From the IMG/VR virus record IMGVR_UViG_3300041407_000094, positions 1 through 64,000 of that record: a DNA stretch of 64,000 nt. One strand, written 5' to 3'. The position numbers and the translations under genes are program-made. Each line of letters opens with the position of its first letter. Within the stretch, counting starts at the first letter, position 1. Below are positions 23,847 through 31,813 of the stretch, one piece after another. This DNA is from a virus. The notes beneath the pieces were generated by a model. The model was not told the DNA's origin. It ran no database searches and saw only the letters and a list, made by a program, of their open reading frames with translations.

Positions 23847-24091
23847 TGACAAACCCTGAACGCTGTTCATGTGGAGCTAGGGAGAAGAATAAGTGCAGTG
23901 AGGAGAGTGAACATGGAACTGGGAAGATGTGTTTGAAGGATGAAGATAAGGTCATAGTGAAGAAAGGTAGGATTAGGATTAAACAAGGTTGGGGAATCTA
24001 TATACTGTCGAATGTCGGCTTAGTTGGTGGCTGCCCTTTTGGTGGTACATGGGGTATACCAGCTATTTTGATGTTGCACAGAACCATATAA
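23846..24091 (+). CDS. 81-aa protein with Cys motif
   Basis: The N-terminal CSCGAREKNKC hints at metal binding. A Gly-rich hydrophobic C-terminus (GIYILSNVGLVGGCPFGG) could insert in a membrane. GGAGGAAAA precedes ATG. Family unknown. Confidence 0.6.
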   Translation: MTNPERCSCGAREKNKCSEESEHGTGKMCLKDEDKVIVKKGRIRIKQGWGIYILSNVGLVGGCPFGGTWGIPAILMLHRTI

Positions 24092-24113
24092 AGTGGATTG
24101 AGGAGAATATACT

Positions 24114-24422
24114 GTGAACCAAACAATTGAAGACAGGATGCAAGCTGTAGAAGATCAACTGAAAGAAATTCGTAAAGAATTGGAGGAGAGTTTGGCGAGG
24201 TATAAGGATAAAGAAGACCCTCTTGCAAACTACAATCTGCACACAGCAAACCCTAACCTCCCTGTGTGGGATGCATCTACTTACTATAGGGAAGGCTGTC
24301 TTGTAAAATGGCCTGATGGTGGTATAATGAAAGCTAAGATTAATACCATATCAAATATTGAAGATTGGTATGACCCTGCAAAATGTGATATACATGGAAA
24401 CATGGTTGAGAAGATCAAATGA
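24114..24422 (+). CDS. 102-aa protein with coiled-coil N-terminus
   Basis: It starts at GTG behind GAGGAGAA. Residues 5-40 form a charged heptad helix (EDRMQAVEDQLKEIRKELEE). The C-terminal half resembles carbohydrate-binding Trp-Asp modules (WDASTYYREGCLVKW), which is tentative. Confidence 0.65.
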   Translation: MNQTIEDRMQAVEDQLKEIRKELEESLARYKDKEDPLANYNLHTANPNLPVWDASTYYREGCLVKWPDGGIMKAKINTISNIEDWYDPAKCDIHGNMVEKIK

Positions 24423-24622
24423 AACCTAACGGCTGCAATGAAGATGGTTGGGACTTATTCGAACAGCAGACTAAAGAAGAGTTTGAACATTATGCTGTTC
24501 GTAGGGGATATGATATAACACGAGACAGTGAATACAGCTTCTTCTATGCTGATAAGCGTACAGCGGATGCTTGGGAGATGTATCATCAGGGTCATGTTAG
24601 CGGGAGGGTGTGGAATGATTGA
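24419..24622 (+). CDS. 67-aa protein, unknown
   Basis: Aromatic and acidic sequence (NEDGWDLFEQQTKEEFEHYA). ATGA overlap upstream and overlap with the next ATG. Function unknown. Confidence 0.7.
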   Translation: MKPNGCNEDGWDLFEQQTKEEFEHYAVRRGYDITRDSEYSFFYADKRTADAWEMYHQGHVSGRVWND

Positions 24623-24812
24623 ACATTACACAAAAGAGGGTGGACATTTCAAAGTAGGGTTGTCTGCCAATAGCAACCACATACTCTTGCAGATTCAGAA
24701 TAAGTATGGAGATCAAGCAAGAGAAGCACTCACTAGTACAGAGGCTGAACATGTTGCTTTGCTATTACTGGACTACGTAAAGGAATTAAAGAATGAAACC
24801 AATAATCCTTAA
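24615..24812 (+). CDS. 65-aa protein, unknown
   Basis: ATG 24615 lies behind GGGAGGG inside the previous gene and is preferred over a longer upstream frame. Helical C-terminus (TEAEHVALLLLDYVKELKNE). Function unknown. Confidence 0.65.
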   Translation: MIEHYTKEGGHFKVGLSANSNHILLQIQNKYGDQAREALTSTEAEHVALLLLDYVKELKNETNNP

Positions 24813-24984
24813 AACACCAGAAGGGCTATATGTCTGTGAAATACCAATTGAGAATGAACCAGAAGATGGGGCATCTGATAGAACGTGGTGGATATGGGCA
24901 GCAACAGGAGTTGGTAGTAGTCCAGTAGAGGCTTATGATAGGTGGGTACTTGACTATGAGTCACAATTGGAGGATAAGGTGTGA
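24793..24984 (+). CDS. 63-aa protein, unknown
   Basis: Trp-rich core (DRTWWIWAATGVG). It overlaps both neighbours. A DUF-like phage protein without known role. Confidence 0.65.
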   Translation: MKPIILKTPEGLYVCEIPIENEPEDGASDRTWWIWAATGVGSSPVEAYDRWVLDYESQLEDKV

Positions 24985-25169
24985 TGAACAAAGACACAAT
25001 TATGGATTTCATCGAATGGCTTGAAGATGAAAAGAATGTTTATCTTGTAGATATGTACTACCACAATAAAGAGGGTACAGGGATGTTTGATTCACTGGAT
25101 GAAGTGAGAAGTCTGGTGGATGAGTTTGCAAAGTTGCCGTCTGTCGGATACATAGACACAGCCTTGTAA
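24981..25169 (+). CDS. 62-aa acidic protein, unknown
   Basis: Either GTG 24981 or ATG 24984 can start it, behind GGAGGATAAGG. Acidic helical peptide (MDFIEWLEDEKNVYLVDMYY). Its TAA overlaps the -35 box of the next promoter. Confidence 0.65.
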   Translation: MMNKDTIMDFIEWLEDEKNVYLVDMYYHNKEGTGMFDSLDEVRSLVDEFAKLPSVGYIDTAL

Positions 25170-25192
25170 ACGCAGATTTAAGCTGATATAAT
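25164..25192 (+). promoter_or_regulatory. Sigma70-like promoter
   Basis: TTGTAA, 17-nt spacer, TATAAT. A small GGACAA/TTGTCC hairpin (about 25216-25229) lies in the leader before the next gene. Confidence 0.7.
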
Positions 25193-25254
25193 CATTTCAT
25201 AGCATCAAAGCTATACGGACAATCTTGTCCTGAATATTATTTGGAGATTTAAAT

Positions 25255-25764
25255 ATGACAACTTACCACGTAGAACTTACAGGCCATTGCGATGTGATTG
25301 TAGAGGCTAATAGTGAGCAAGAGGCATTTGATCGTGCTGTAGCTCGCATTCCTTCGTCTTCCTTGAGTATCGAGACAGCAGAAGTGAAGGGTGTGTTGGA
25401 AGGTGAAGCTTTGAAACAGGCTTATCGTTATTTTCCTGAGCATTTGGCTATGGTGGATACAGAAGTGTTTGAGAAGGAAGAGAATTTTGTATTGTACACC
25501 AAGGAAATGCAAGATGCTGATGCGCTTGATGCTGACAAGATTTATAAAGAGCTTTCTGCACGTAAATCCGCTGGTGAAACTCTTGATTGGATTGATGAAG
25601 AGTTCCTTGAGCAACATTCTTACATCAACGGTTTGGTAGAAGAACTTATTCCAAAGCAAGAGAGTTACAAAGATAAGATGATGGCTTGTTTTGATGAGGA
25701 TGATAATTTTGTTGGCTTGGTTGGTCAACAAGAGAATGGTACTTATAAGATTTTGAAGAAATGA
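25255..25764 (+). CDS. 169-aa acidic protein, unknown
   Basis: N-terminal beta-rich segment (TTYHVELTGHCDVIVEANSE) resembling a small ferredoxin-like domain, then acidic helices. It has its own promoter. Function unknown. Confidence 0.75.
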   Translation: MTTYHVELTGHCDVIVEANSEQEAFDRAVARIPSSSLSIETAEVKGVLEGEALKQAYRYFPEHLAMVDTEVFEKEENFVLYTKEMQDADALDADKIYKELSARKSAGETLDWIDEEFLEQHSYINGLVEELIPKQESYKDKMMACFDEDDNFVGLVGQQENGTYKILKK

Positions 25765-25976
25765 AACAGTCTCGTGAACAAGCAAAGCAACGATATGCTG
25801 AACGTTCAGTGGATGAGCAGATATCTGATGCTATCAACAGTATGGAGAGTATTTACGAGACAATGGTAAATCAACCTGAGTGGTTGAATAACCCAAGTGA
25901 AGAATATATTGAAGGATTTAAGTTTGCCATGAATATGATGAATAGTCGATTCTTTCCAGAGGATGTAATTAAATGA
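25761..25976 (+). CDS. 71-aa helical protein, unknown
   Basis: Gln/Glu/Met-rich helical protein (MKQSREQAKQRYAERSVDEQ). ATGA overlaps at both ends. No family recognised. Confidence 0.7.
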   Translation: MKQSREQAKQRYAERSVDEQISDAINSMESIYETMVNQPEWLNNPSEEYIEGFKFAMNMMNSRFFPEDVIK

Positions 25977-26167
25977 CTGTAAGTGAATATGAAGATTTCA
26001 AACCCACCGTAGAAGATTTGATGTTGGCTCAGAGAGTAATTATGGCATCTCACAAGCAACTTATGAGGGAGTGGTCAGATGGTGATCTTGGGCAAAACCA
26101 AGACCCTGAAATCTTCCGACTAAAAGAGTCTTTGCTTGTTGCCCATGCCACACTTATGTTGTTTTAA
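25973..26167 (+). CDS. 64-aa helical protein, unknown
   Basis: Mostly helical (DLMLAQRVIMASHKQLMREW). ATGA overlap upstream. About 60 nt of AT-rich spacer separates it from the next endonuclease gene. Confidence 0.7.
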   Translation: MTVSEYEDFKPTVEDLMLAQRVIMASHKQLMREWSDGDLGQNQDPEIFRLKESLLVAHATLMLF

Positions 26168-26226
26168 TTTATAATATCCTCACATTTCTTAATTGATTTG
26201 TGGGGTGCTTTTATTTTGGAGGGGTT

Positions 26227-26832
26227 ATGGCATATAGGATTATACAAGGTGTAGGCATTAATGATGCCGGCTATGTAGTTAATAAGACGGACAGTCTAGG
26301 TAGGAGGGTTAGGTGTCCATTCTATGTTAAGTGGGCAGCGATGCTAGAACGATGCTACTCTGAGTCTTTTCATAAAACCAATCCAAGCTACGTAGGGTGT
26401 TCTGTGCATCCCAACTGGCACAGGTTCAGTAACTTCAAAGCTTGGATGGAACAGCAAGATTGGGAAGGGAAACACTTGGACAAAGATCTACTAATTATTA
26501 ACAATAGAATATATTCCCCTGAAACTTGCGTTTTTGTTAGTGGTGCGGTTAATAACTTTACTCTTGATGGTGGCAACCAGAAAAGTGGACTACCGATGGG
26601 AGTATCACTAGACAAGAGCTATGTTCCGTTGATGTACAAGGCACAGTGCAGGAGTGTTATAAGTGGGAAGAATGAGACTGTGGGCCGTTCACCAAACCCA
26701 GATATTGCACACAAAGCATGGTTAGCAGCTAAGCTAGAACAAGCTTACATCCTTGCAGAACAACAAACAGATAAGCGTGTAGCTGAAGCTTTGATTGATA
26801 GGTATGAAAATTATAAGGAGTATTTTGGTTGA
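26227..26832 (+). CDS. HNH/AP2-like putative homing endonuclease (subfamily 1)
   Basis: The 201-aa protein is a sibling of 18728 and 62447: GVGINDAGYVV, CPFYVKWAAMLERCYS, LDKDLLIINNRIYSPETCVF, and a C-terminal AP2-like block ending AHKAWLAAKLEQAYILAEQQ. ATG 26227 with GGAGGGG 3 nt upstream is chosen over a GTG nine codons earlier. It overlaps the helicase gene start, again placing an endonuclease beside a conserved gene. Confidence 0.75.
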   Translation: MAYRIIQGVGINDAGYVVNKTDSLGRRVRCPFYVKWAAMLERCYSESFHKTNPSYVGCSVHPNWHRFSNFKAWMEQQDWEGKHLDKDLLIINNRIYSPETCVFVSGAVNNFTLDGGNQKSGLPMGVSLDKSYVPLMYKAQCRSVISGKNETVGRSPNPDIAHKAWLAAKLEQAYILAEQQTDKRVAEALIDRYENYKEYFG

Positions 26833-28067
26833 CAGACATACAAATCGTAGATGCAATATGTGGTGCAGGTAAAACAACTTGGGTGTTTGATCATATGCGC
26901 AGGCATCCAGATAAGAAGTGGATATTTGTAAGTCCATATCTAGACGAAGCTGGTGATGGTGAACACAAAGGTCGTATTCAAGAAGAGCTTCCTGAGTTTG
27001 GATTTAGATCACCATCTAGCACACCAAGTAAAACAAAAGACTTCTTACGCCTTGCACAGAAAGGAAAGAACATTGCTATTACCCACAAACTGTTCACAGG
27101 CTTTAGTCCTGAAGTGGCATTGGTTTTGAAGGAACAGAAATACCATCTTGTGATTGATGAAACTATAGACCTTGTTTCATTCTATGAAGACATCAGCCAC
27201 GAGGATGTTAAGTTTCTTATTCTTGCCGGAATGGTTAAGTGTGGTGATAAAGGACTCCTTACATGGAATAATGAGCTATGGCCTAATTATACAGGTAGGG
27301 ATATTAGAATCAAAGAACTCTGCGAACTAGGTTGTCTGTGGCTTTACGGAGAGAATGTATTGATTCAACGTATCCCACCAACTTGTATGAAAGCTTGTGA
27401 ATCTGTTATCATCCTTACCTATTTGTTTGAAGCCAGTCTTATGCACTGCTGGATGCAGCTCAATGAAATGGACTGGAGATACTTACAACCACAAGAGATG
27501 AGGTTAACATCAGACATAAAGAAGATAATCAGAAACAAGATACATCTGATTGAACCTCCTAAACTTGTAAAGGACTTGCAACGTACTGAATACGGAGCAC
27601 CAATACTCAATCCATTCAATGTCACTTGGTACAAGGATAATGAACCAATACTAGAAAGAGTTAAGAAGAGTATTGAAAGCACACTGAAAGATGATATGGA
27701 TAAGGGTAATGTCTTCTGGACAACCTTTAAAGAATGGGAGTCAGACCTTGCAGGTGTAGGTTATAAGAGATCTAGGAAAGTAGAAGGTAAACTTAGAAAA
27801 CCCTTTGTACCTAAGAATATGAGAGCTTCTAACGAATACAGAGATTGTACTAACTGTATTTACACAATCAATATCTATCCTCATGGTAGTTTAGAAAGCC
27901 ACTTGAGGGCATTTGGTATTGTGCTAGATAGAGATCTGTATGCATTGTCTGAAGTCGTTCAGTTTATCTTTAGGGGCAGTATTAGGGAACATAAAGACAT
28001 GTACCTCTATATCTTATCGGATAGAATGAGGACTTTAGTGAGTAATTGGTTACAAGAGGATTACTAA
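26829..28067 (+). CDS. SF2-like helicase/ATPase
   Basis: The 412-aa P-loop enzyme starts at TTG behind AAGGAG. It has Walker A CGAGKTT near residue 12, FVSPYLDEAG (motif Ia-like) near 34, the DExx-type Walker B VIDETIDL near 110, and motif VI-like QFIFRGSIRE near 380. This is consistent with a small superfamily 2 nucleic-acid helicase of the phage early class. Partner and polarity cannot be told. It closes the rightward operon and is followed by a terminator. Confidence 0.75.
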   Translation: MTDIQIVDAICGAGKTTWVFDHMRRHPDKKWIFVSPYLDEAGDGEHKGRIQEELPEFGFRSPSSTPSKTKDFLRLAQKGKNIAITHKLFTGFSPEVALVLKEQKYHLVIDETIDLVSFYEDISHEDVKFLILAGMVKCGDKGLLTWNNELWPNYTGRDIRIKELCELGCLWLYGENVLIQRIPPTCMKACESVIILTYLFEASLMHCWMQLNEMDWRYLQPQEMRLTSDIKKIIRNKIHLIEPPKLVKDLQRTEYGAPILNPFNVTWYKDNEPILERVKKSIESTLKDDMDKGNVFWTTFKEWESDLAGVGYKRSRKVEGKLRKPFVPKNMRASNEYRDCTNCIYTINIYPHGSLESHLRAFGIVLDRDLYALSEVVQFIFRGSIREHKDMYLYILSDRMRTLVSNWLQEDY

Positions 28068-28230
28068 TCTCATATCTAGTATTGGTGTTTACTCTAATTG
28101 GAATACGTTCGAGATGGAGTAAAATATCTACACCCCTTGTAAACAAAGGCTTTCACAGCAAAACCCCTTATAGATTTTATATTAACAAAATATAGGTTGG
28201 TAACTTAATATCACCAACTCCCCTCTGGAA

Positions 28231-28264
28231 TAGGACTAGCTTTCAACTAGTAGTCCTAATTTTC
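28231..28264 (+). terminator. Terminator after the helicase gene
   Basis: TAGGACTA and TAGTCCTA form an 8-bp stem, followed by ATTTTC. It ends the rightward transcription unit. Confidence 0.65.
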
Positions 28265-28769
28265 TGTATCTTAAATATGTGTAAGATCCTTATAAGCCTT
28301 TGAAATTACTAGATATTTAGACTAGGTGTTTAGCAAGGGTAACACACCCCGTTTTAACATGCAAGAGGAATTTAAAATATTGGAGACTTCGCCGACGAAC
28401 GGTCTACCTAGACTGCATGCACCTATCGTACCAACTAAACTACCACCTGTCGCCTAAACTAAATGTCTTGACAGGAGCACTGACCTATGGATGTAACAGC
28501 TTAGCTTGCTATGGGAACGTGTAACATGGATTATGTTCAAGTAATACTATAACACTACTGACCAGTCACCCTGAACAGACTACATATGTCAACCATAATA
28601 ATCTCCTCTGCACAACTAGCACACTTCACTAGCTTAAGTCAATGTATTGTGATGTTTGTGAGCAAGGATTGGCTAAGAGATGGGTGGAATGGAATCGTTA
28701 CAGGGGGAAGCAGCGACAAGAGCGTCTGTGCTTAACTACCAAAGGTAGTCTCGCATACTTACAGATGAC

Positions 28770-28863
28770 TATAAAGTGACTAAAACACTCTTATCAGTCA
28801 CATTGGAGACTAAGTAGAATAAAGCTTTGACAGGATTTGTTAGTGTTTATAAAGTGACTAAAA
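28770..28863. repeat. Direct repeat of TATAAAGTGACTAAAA
   Basis: The same 16-mer occurs at 28770-28785 and 28848-28863. The second copy lies where a -10 would fall downstream of TTGACA at 28827, so these may be promoter or protein-binding elements. Confidence 0.55.
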
Positions 28864-28895
28864 GAAGAGGTGTAGTCATATTTAAGACAACATAA

Positions 28896-28917
28896 AGCCG
28901 ACTCTTTAGTCGGCTTA
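28896..28917 (-). terminator. Stem-loop ending the leftward block
   Basis: AAGCCGACT-CTTT-AGTCGGCTT is a perfect 9-bp stem. Reading leftwards it is followed by TATGTTG, a weak U-tract, so it may work with Rho or from either side. Confidence 0.6.
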
Positions 28918-28936
28918 GAATTACCCTGCTAGAGTG

Positions 28937-29089
28937 TCAGACTACAACTTCCTTCACTAACCAGTCTTCAGGATCGTCTACAGACTGTTTGACTATCTCC
29001 ACAGCCTGCTGTGCAGTACTGGCTTGAACAGCCTGAGAGTGGGTGACAGAGCTGAACTGGTTGATTAGGGTGATTGTATAAGTAGTCAT
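28937..29089 (-). CDS. 50-aa protein, unknown
   Basis: Peptide MTTYTITLINQFSSVTHSQA followed by an acidic helix (DDPEDWLVKEVVV). It is last in the leftward block and read from the promoter at 29123-29151. Its N-terminus resembles the neighbouring 69-aa protein in style, both being short beta-helix proteins of unknown function. Confidence 0.65.
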   Translation of the reverse strand: MTTYTITLINQFSSVTHSQAVQASTAQQAVEIVKQSVDDPEDWLVKEVVV

Positions 29090-29122
29090 TTTGTTTAATC
29101 TCTGTTTGTCTTTGGTGTTTAG

Positions 29123-29151
29123 AGTGTAGCCCTCTTTCGAGGGCTTGTAAA
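29123..29151 (-). promoter_or_regulatory. Promoter whose spacer is a hairpin
   Basis: TTTACA (29151-29146), 17-nt spacer, TACACT (29128-29123). The spacer is the perfect hairpin GCCCTC-GAAA-GAGGGC with a GNRA loop, which also follows the upstream gene's stop and could terminate it. Confidence 0.65.
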
Positions 29152-29154
29152 CAC

Positions 29155-29364
29155 TTATCTTAGATCTTTAGCACCATTTACAACCTCTTGTGCAGCCTTT
29201 TTGTTGGTCATTTGAACTTTACGGCTTGCATTCAGGTGACTGTACTCTCCAGTTGCCCGTGCAGCATTGATTGCAGATGTAGGACCAATTGAGTCAATGA
29301 TGAATGCCACTTTAGAGGTCTCATATTCACCGGCTTTGTAGAGTTCAACGAAGTAGATGGTCAT
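29155..29364 (-). CDS. 69-aa protein, unknown
   Basis: MTIYFVELYKAGEYETSKVA then a Lys/Ala helix. AGGAATACG precedes ATG. It has its own promoter at 29406-29433. Function unknown. Confidence 0.7.
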   Translation of the reverse strand: MTIYFVELYKAGEYETSKVAFIIDSIGPTSAINAARATGEYSHLNASRKVQMTNKKAAQEVVNGAKDLR

Positions 29365-29405
29365 TTTCGTATTCCTTTCAGGAGGTTTTCTTTGTCTGTG
29401 TGGTT

Positions 29406-29433
29406 AGTATAACAGACTAGAGACCTCCGTCAA
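29406..29433 (-). promoter_or_regulatory. Sigma70-like promoter
   Basis: TTGACG (29433-29428), 16-nt spacer, TATACT (29411-29406), preceded by TGAAAATAGTTC. The same upstream AT-rich motif recurs before other leftward promoters. Confidence 0.65.
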
Positions 29434-29450
29434 GAACTATTTTCATGTTT

Positions 29451-29774
29451 TTACTCATTGGTTTGACACAACAATAACAGCTTCTCTAGCAGTTCATCGG
29501 GGTTACTGTCTTGATCAAAACACATAGGTACGACCTGTGATACCAATCTTTTTATCTCGTCAAGTTCGTTAGTCAGCGAGACGATCTTTTGGTCTATGTT
29601 ATCAGGGTTGTCTGAATAGGAACCGAAAGCAATGGGGTTTGCAGGAACTCCGTTTTGTAGTTTAAGGTGCTCAAAACTGGAGGAGTTGAGATTGCAAACT
29701 AATTCTCCGTTCACCCAGACTTCCCGGCACTTAGTTTTCCGGTTATCGAAAGTGCCTTCTAAGTATTCATTCAT
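29451..29774 (-). CDS. 107-aa protein, unknown
   Basis: Beta-rich N-terminus (TKCREVWVNGELVCNLNSSS), helical C-terminus (IVSLTNELDEIKRLVSQVV). Promoter at 29813-29841. Function unknown. Confidence 0.7.
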   Translation of the reverse strand: MNEYLEGTFDNRKTKCREVWVNGELVCNLNSSSFEHLKLQNGVPANPIAFGSYSDNPDNIDQKIVSLTNELDEIKRLVSQVVPMCFDQDSNPDELLEKLLLLCQTNE

Positions 29775-29812
29775 ATTTGATCTTCCTAATTAGTGTTTCG
29801 TTCTGATGCCTC

Positions 29813-29841
29813 ATTGTAAGAGAATTTATCTACCCTGTAAA
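29813..29841 (-). promoter_or_regulatory. Sigma70-like promoter
   Basis: TTTACA (29841-29836), 17-nt spacer, TACAAT (29818-29813), preceded by TGAAAATAGTTG. A GAGGCTC-TTT-GAGCCTC terminator-like stem lies just upstream at about 29879-29895. Confidence 0.7.
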
Positions 29842-30030
29842 CAACTATTTTCAATTTATTTTAAAGCTTTCAGAGGCTCAAAGAGCCTCAAACCTAATAG
29901 GATATTCAGGCTTTGCCTGTTCCATCCATTCTCACAAAGCTTCGAATCGGATTGGCGTGTATTCAGCATAGTCATTACTCATCATAGTGAATTGCTCATA
30001 CATCTCAGCACGTTCAACATGGAGGGACTT

Positions 30031-30177
30031 TTACCATTGTTTCAATACAGACCGTACACTAGACACATCATCAATGAGAGAATGCAGCTTCTCAACAGCT
30101 TCCCACTCACTAAATGCACAAACAAGAATCCACAAATGACCTTTGCAATAGCTAGTGTCGTAATTCAAGATAAACAT
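30031..30177 (-). CDS. 48-aa protein, unknown
   Basis: ATG 30177 behind GGAGC is chosen over a longer frame. Peptide MFILNYDTSYCKGHLWILVC then an acidic helix. The same frame continues past its TAA with 32 further codons, perhaps a truncated end. Function unknown. Confidence 0.55.
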   Translation of the reverse strand: MFILNYDTSYCKGHLWILVCAFSEWEAVEKLHSLIDDVSSVRSVLKQW

Positions 30178-30181
30178 GATA

Positions 30182-30310
30182 TTAGCTCCAGTATTGAACA
30201 GTGAAAGAATCAGCATTATTCTTAGTGAAGTAGGCTTTGTAGCCTTCACCTTTCAATTCAGCTACCAAGGAGATTGCTTGGGCTTCTGTGTAGCGTTCGA
30301 TGTAGGTCAT
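30182..30310 (-). CDS. 42-aa protein, unknown
   Basis: MTYIERYTEAQAISLVAELK with a short basic/aromatic end. The leader carries the CA-rich ACCAAACACAGAGTAAAG motif shared with neighbouring genes. Promoter at 30344-30372. Confidence 0.6.
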   Translation of the reverse strand: MTYIERYTEAQAISLVAELKGEGYKAYFTKNNADSFTVQYWS

Positions 30311-30343
30311 GATCTTTACTCTGTGTTTGGTTGGTATGTCTAG

Positions 30344-30372
30344 ATTGTAAGCCCCTTTCGAGGCTCTGTCAA
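30344..30372 (-). promoter_or_regulatory. Promoter whose spacer is a GAAA-loop hairpin
   Basis: TTGACA (30372-30367), 17-nt spacer, TACAAT (30349-30344). The spacer folds as AGCCTC-GAAA-GGGGCT, matching the design at 29123. Confidence 0.7.
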
Positions 30373-30378
30373 CCACTC

Positions 30379-30573
30379 TTACAAAACTAAATCATTCTCT
30401 GAGTCAGCACCACGGACATATTTGCCATCAAAAGTGTAGTAGGCGATACGATGAACCAAGCCATTGGTCTGCATAATCTTACCGAAGAAAGGGTAGAAAT
30501 CATCACCCTTATCGTGCTCGATGGTTACAGTCATACCAGATTTAGTTTTGTAGGTTTGGCCGATAGTGATCAT
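30379..30573 (-). CDS. 64-aa SH3-like beta protein, unknown
   Basis: MITIGQTYKTKSGMTVTIEH followed by strands to GKYVRGADSENDLVL suggests a small beta barrel. The leader has the CA-rich ACACAGAGTACAG motif. Function unknown. Confidence 0.65.
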   Translation of the reverse strand: MITIGQTYKTKSGMTVTIEHDKGDDFYPFFGKIMQTNGLVHRIAYYTFDGKYVRGADSENDLVL

Positions 30574-30622
30574 GTTCTGTACTCTGTGTTGGTTGGGTTG
30601 AGCTTTCTGCTCTGTATGGCTC

Positions 30623-30651
30623 ATTATGAAGCTATCCACCACACCAGTCAA
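30623..30651 (-). promoter_or_regulatory. Sigma70-like promoter
   Basis: TTGACT (30651-30646), 17-nt spacer, CATAAT (30628-30623), preceded by TTAAAATAATTG. Confidence 0.7.
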
Positions 30652-30674
30652 CAATTATTTTAAGAAGTTTATAT

Positions 30675-30893
30675 TTATTTGGGGTCTTCTGGTAAGGGCA
30701 TCCAGTGTGTAGGTGTGAAGCCAATAGGTCCATCACAAGGCAGCAATTCACCTGCACAGAAGTAGTGCCACTTGTCATCAATAAATTCACAATCTGTTAA
30801 GCGCATCTCAATTAAATCATACTGAATGTGCCCGAATAAATCAACAGATTCTAATGATAAATCTACAGTTTCAATTGGTAGCCAGTCACTCAT
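30675..30893 (-). CDS. DUF551-like protein
   Basis: The 72-aa protein starts MSDWLPIETVD and ends THWMPLPEDPK, the end motif of DUF551 family phage proteins. A relative lies at 40568. Function unknown. GGGGATTGAAT precedes ATG. Confidence 0.75.
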   Translation of the reverse strand: MSDWLPIETVDLSLESVDLFGHIQYDLIEMRLTDCEFIDDKWHYFCAGELLPCDGPIGFTPTHWMPLPEDPK

Positions 30894-30895
30894 AT

Positions 30896-31201
30896 TCAAT
30901 CCCCTTGCCCATTTATCCCACTATAATAATCCCCACCATGATTCCCTGTCCTTTTGCTCCATATGTCTTCAGCAGAATGTTCAGACAAGGTGTTTTCGAT
31001 ATTGTCCCAACTCATGTATTTACTATTCCACTTGTGAAGCTTCTTAGACTTGATGTCTAGCCTGTAATCAGAGCCTAAGCTTTGATCATCACTATCTAGC
31101 TTAAAGTAAACTGTTGTATATGTCACCCATGTGCAAGTGAGAAAACTTGATTCATAGTAGTCGGCTTGGAGCTTGTATTTGGTGCCCTCTTGATAGTTCA
31201 T
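30896..31201 (-). CDS. 101-aa protein, unknown
   Basis: Tyr/Trp-rich beta N-terminus (YKLQADYYESSFLTCTWVTY) and a Gly-rich end. AGGATTG precedes ATG. Function unknown. Confidence 0.7.
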   Translation of the reverse strand: MNYQEGTKYKLQADYYESSFLTCTWVTYTTVYFKLDSDDQSLGSDYRLDIKSKKLHKWNSKYMSWDNIENTLSEHSAEDIWSKRTGNHGGDYYSGINGQGD

Positions 31202-31210
31202 GATTCAATC

Positions 31211-31432
31211 CTAAGATAATTGATAGATCTTTTCTAGAACCAATTGTTTGATTGGTTGAGCATCAGGCTTGTAGTTTGTCTCCACTTGAACAGAGTAAAC
31301 GTATGCAAACTCTTCACTTAGTTTCTTGTGAAGTAATTCAGGAATTTCTGTGACAAACTCGTATTGTTCTAGATACAAGTAGTCATCACCAGATTCTGTC
31401 TTTAAGGCTACAGCAGCATATTTAATCTTCAT
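31211..31432 (-). CDS. 73-aa protein, unknown
   Basis: MKIKYAAVALKTESGDDYLY with a helical C-terminus. It overlaps the end of the interrupted small gene upstream. Function unknown. Confidence 0.7.
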   Translation of the reverse strand: MKIKYAAVALKTESGDDYLYLEQYEFVTEIPELLHKKLSEEFAYVYSVQVETNYKPDAQPIKQLVLEKIYQLS

Positions 31433-31556
31433 CTAAATTCTCCACTAGGTCAGGTATGATAGCGCGAAGCTTCCACATGTAGTACATACAGTTGTTTTCA
31501 TTGTGAACAGGAACCAGTCACTCGGGAATCCACGTCAGAAATTGTTTGTCGGTCAT
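31422..31556 (-). pseudogene. 44-codon gene with internal TGA
   Basis: A frame starts MTDKQFLTWIPE, meets TGA at 31520-31518, then continues without shift as LVPVHNENNCMYYMWKLRAI and onward to VENLDED and TAA. Start and end overlap the neighbouring genes by ATGA-type junctions as intact genes do here. It therefore looks like one gene broken by a nonsense change, or a case of stop read-through. Confidence 0.55.
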
Positions 31557-31765
31557 TTGTTTTTCTCTTCCTTGATACGCATTGCATAACCCAGCATCAT
31601 GTTGAAGTTGAAAGGAGTATAGCCATGGAATTCGCTAGTAGGCCATTCACCATCCATCTTAGTAATGCATTCTTCAATAGACATGGATTTCAAGTCTTCA
31701 CAAGCTGCTTCATAGCCTTTAGCTTGGATTGCATCTTTCTCTTCGCGGGTCAGTTGGGTAGTCAT
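31553..31765 (-). CDS. 70-aa helical protein, unknown
   Basis: Charged helical peptide MTTQLTREEKDAIQAKGYEA. Promoter at 31814-31841 and a CA-rich leader. Function unknown. Confidence 0.7.
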   Translation of the reverse strand: MTTQLTREEKDAIQAKGYEAACEDLKSMSIEECITKMDGEWPTSEFHGYTPFNFNMMLGYAMRIKEEKNK

Positions 31766-31813
31766 GTCTTTAGTCTCTTTGGTTGGTGAGAGCTTTTCTC
31801 TCTTCTTGTGTCC

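Larger units (their letters stand above)
28068..28936. other. Long non-coding gap between convergent blocks
   Basis: The stretch separates rightward and leftward gene blocks. It contains a terminator (28231-28264), a GTTGGT/ACCAAC hairpin near 28194-28216, a degenerate tRNA-like stretch on the minus strand (28382-28454), a CCTGTC/GACAGG inverted repeat, a duplicated 16-bp motif (28770 and 28848), a TTGACA box at 28827-28832 and a terminator-like stem at 28896-28917. The only ORF with protein character is a 45-codon frame at 28642-28779 (CDVC start) without a ribosome binding site. Confidence 0.6.

Noticed and set aside
25249-25785. 178-codon minus-strand frame
   Set aside because: Mirror of the 169-aa plus-strand gene. 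Its high Leu/Ile/His content is typical of shadow frames, and no promoter or binding site is present.
28382-28454. tRNA-like sequence on the minus strand with GTTTAGTTGGTA D-arm and 5 of 7 acceptor pairs
   Set aside because: The T-stem does not pair, the anticodon loop lacks T33 and the D-stem is weak. It is at best a relic, so it is mentioned only as part of the gap.
29932-30003. 23-codon minus-strand frame in phase after the 48-aa gene
   Set aside because: No ribosome binding site. Probably the residual end of an older, longer gene, and too short to call.
29806-30204. 132-codon plus-strand frame
   Set aside because: Antisense to the leftward small genes, lacks a ribosome binding site and crosses their promoter.
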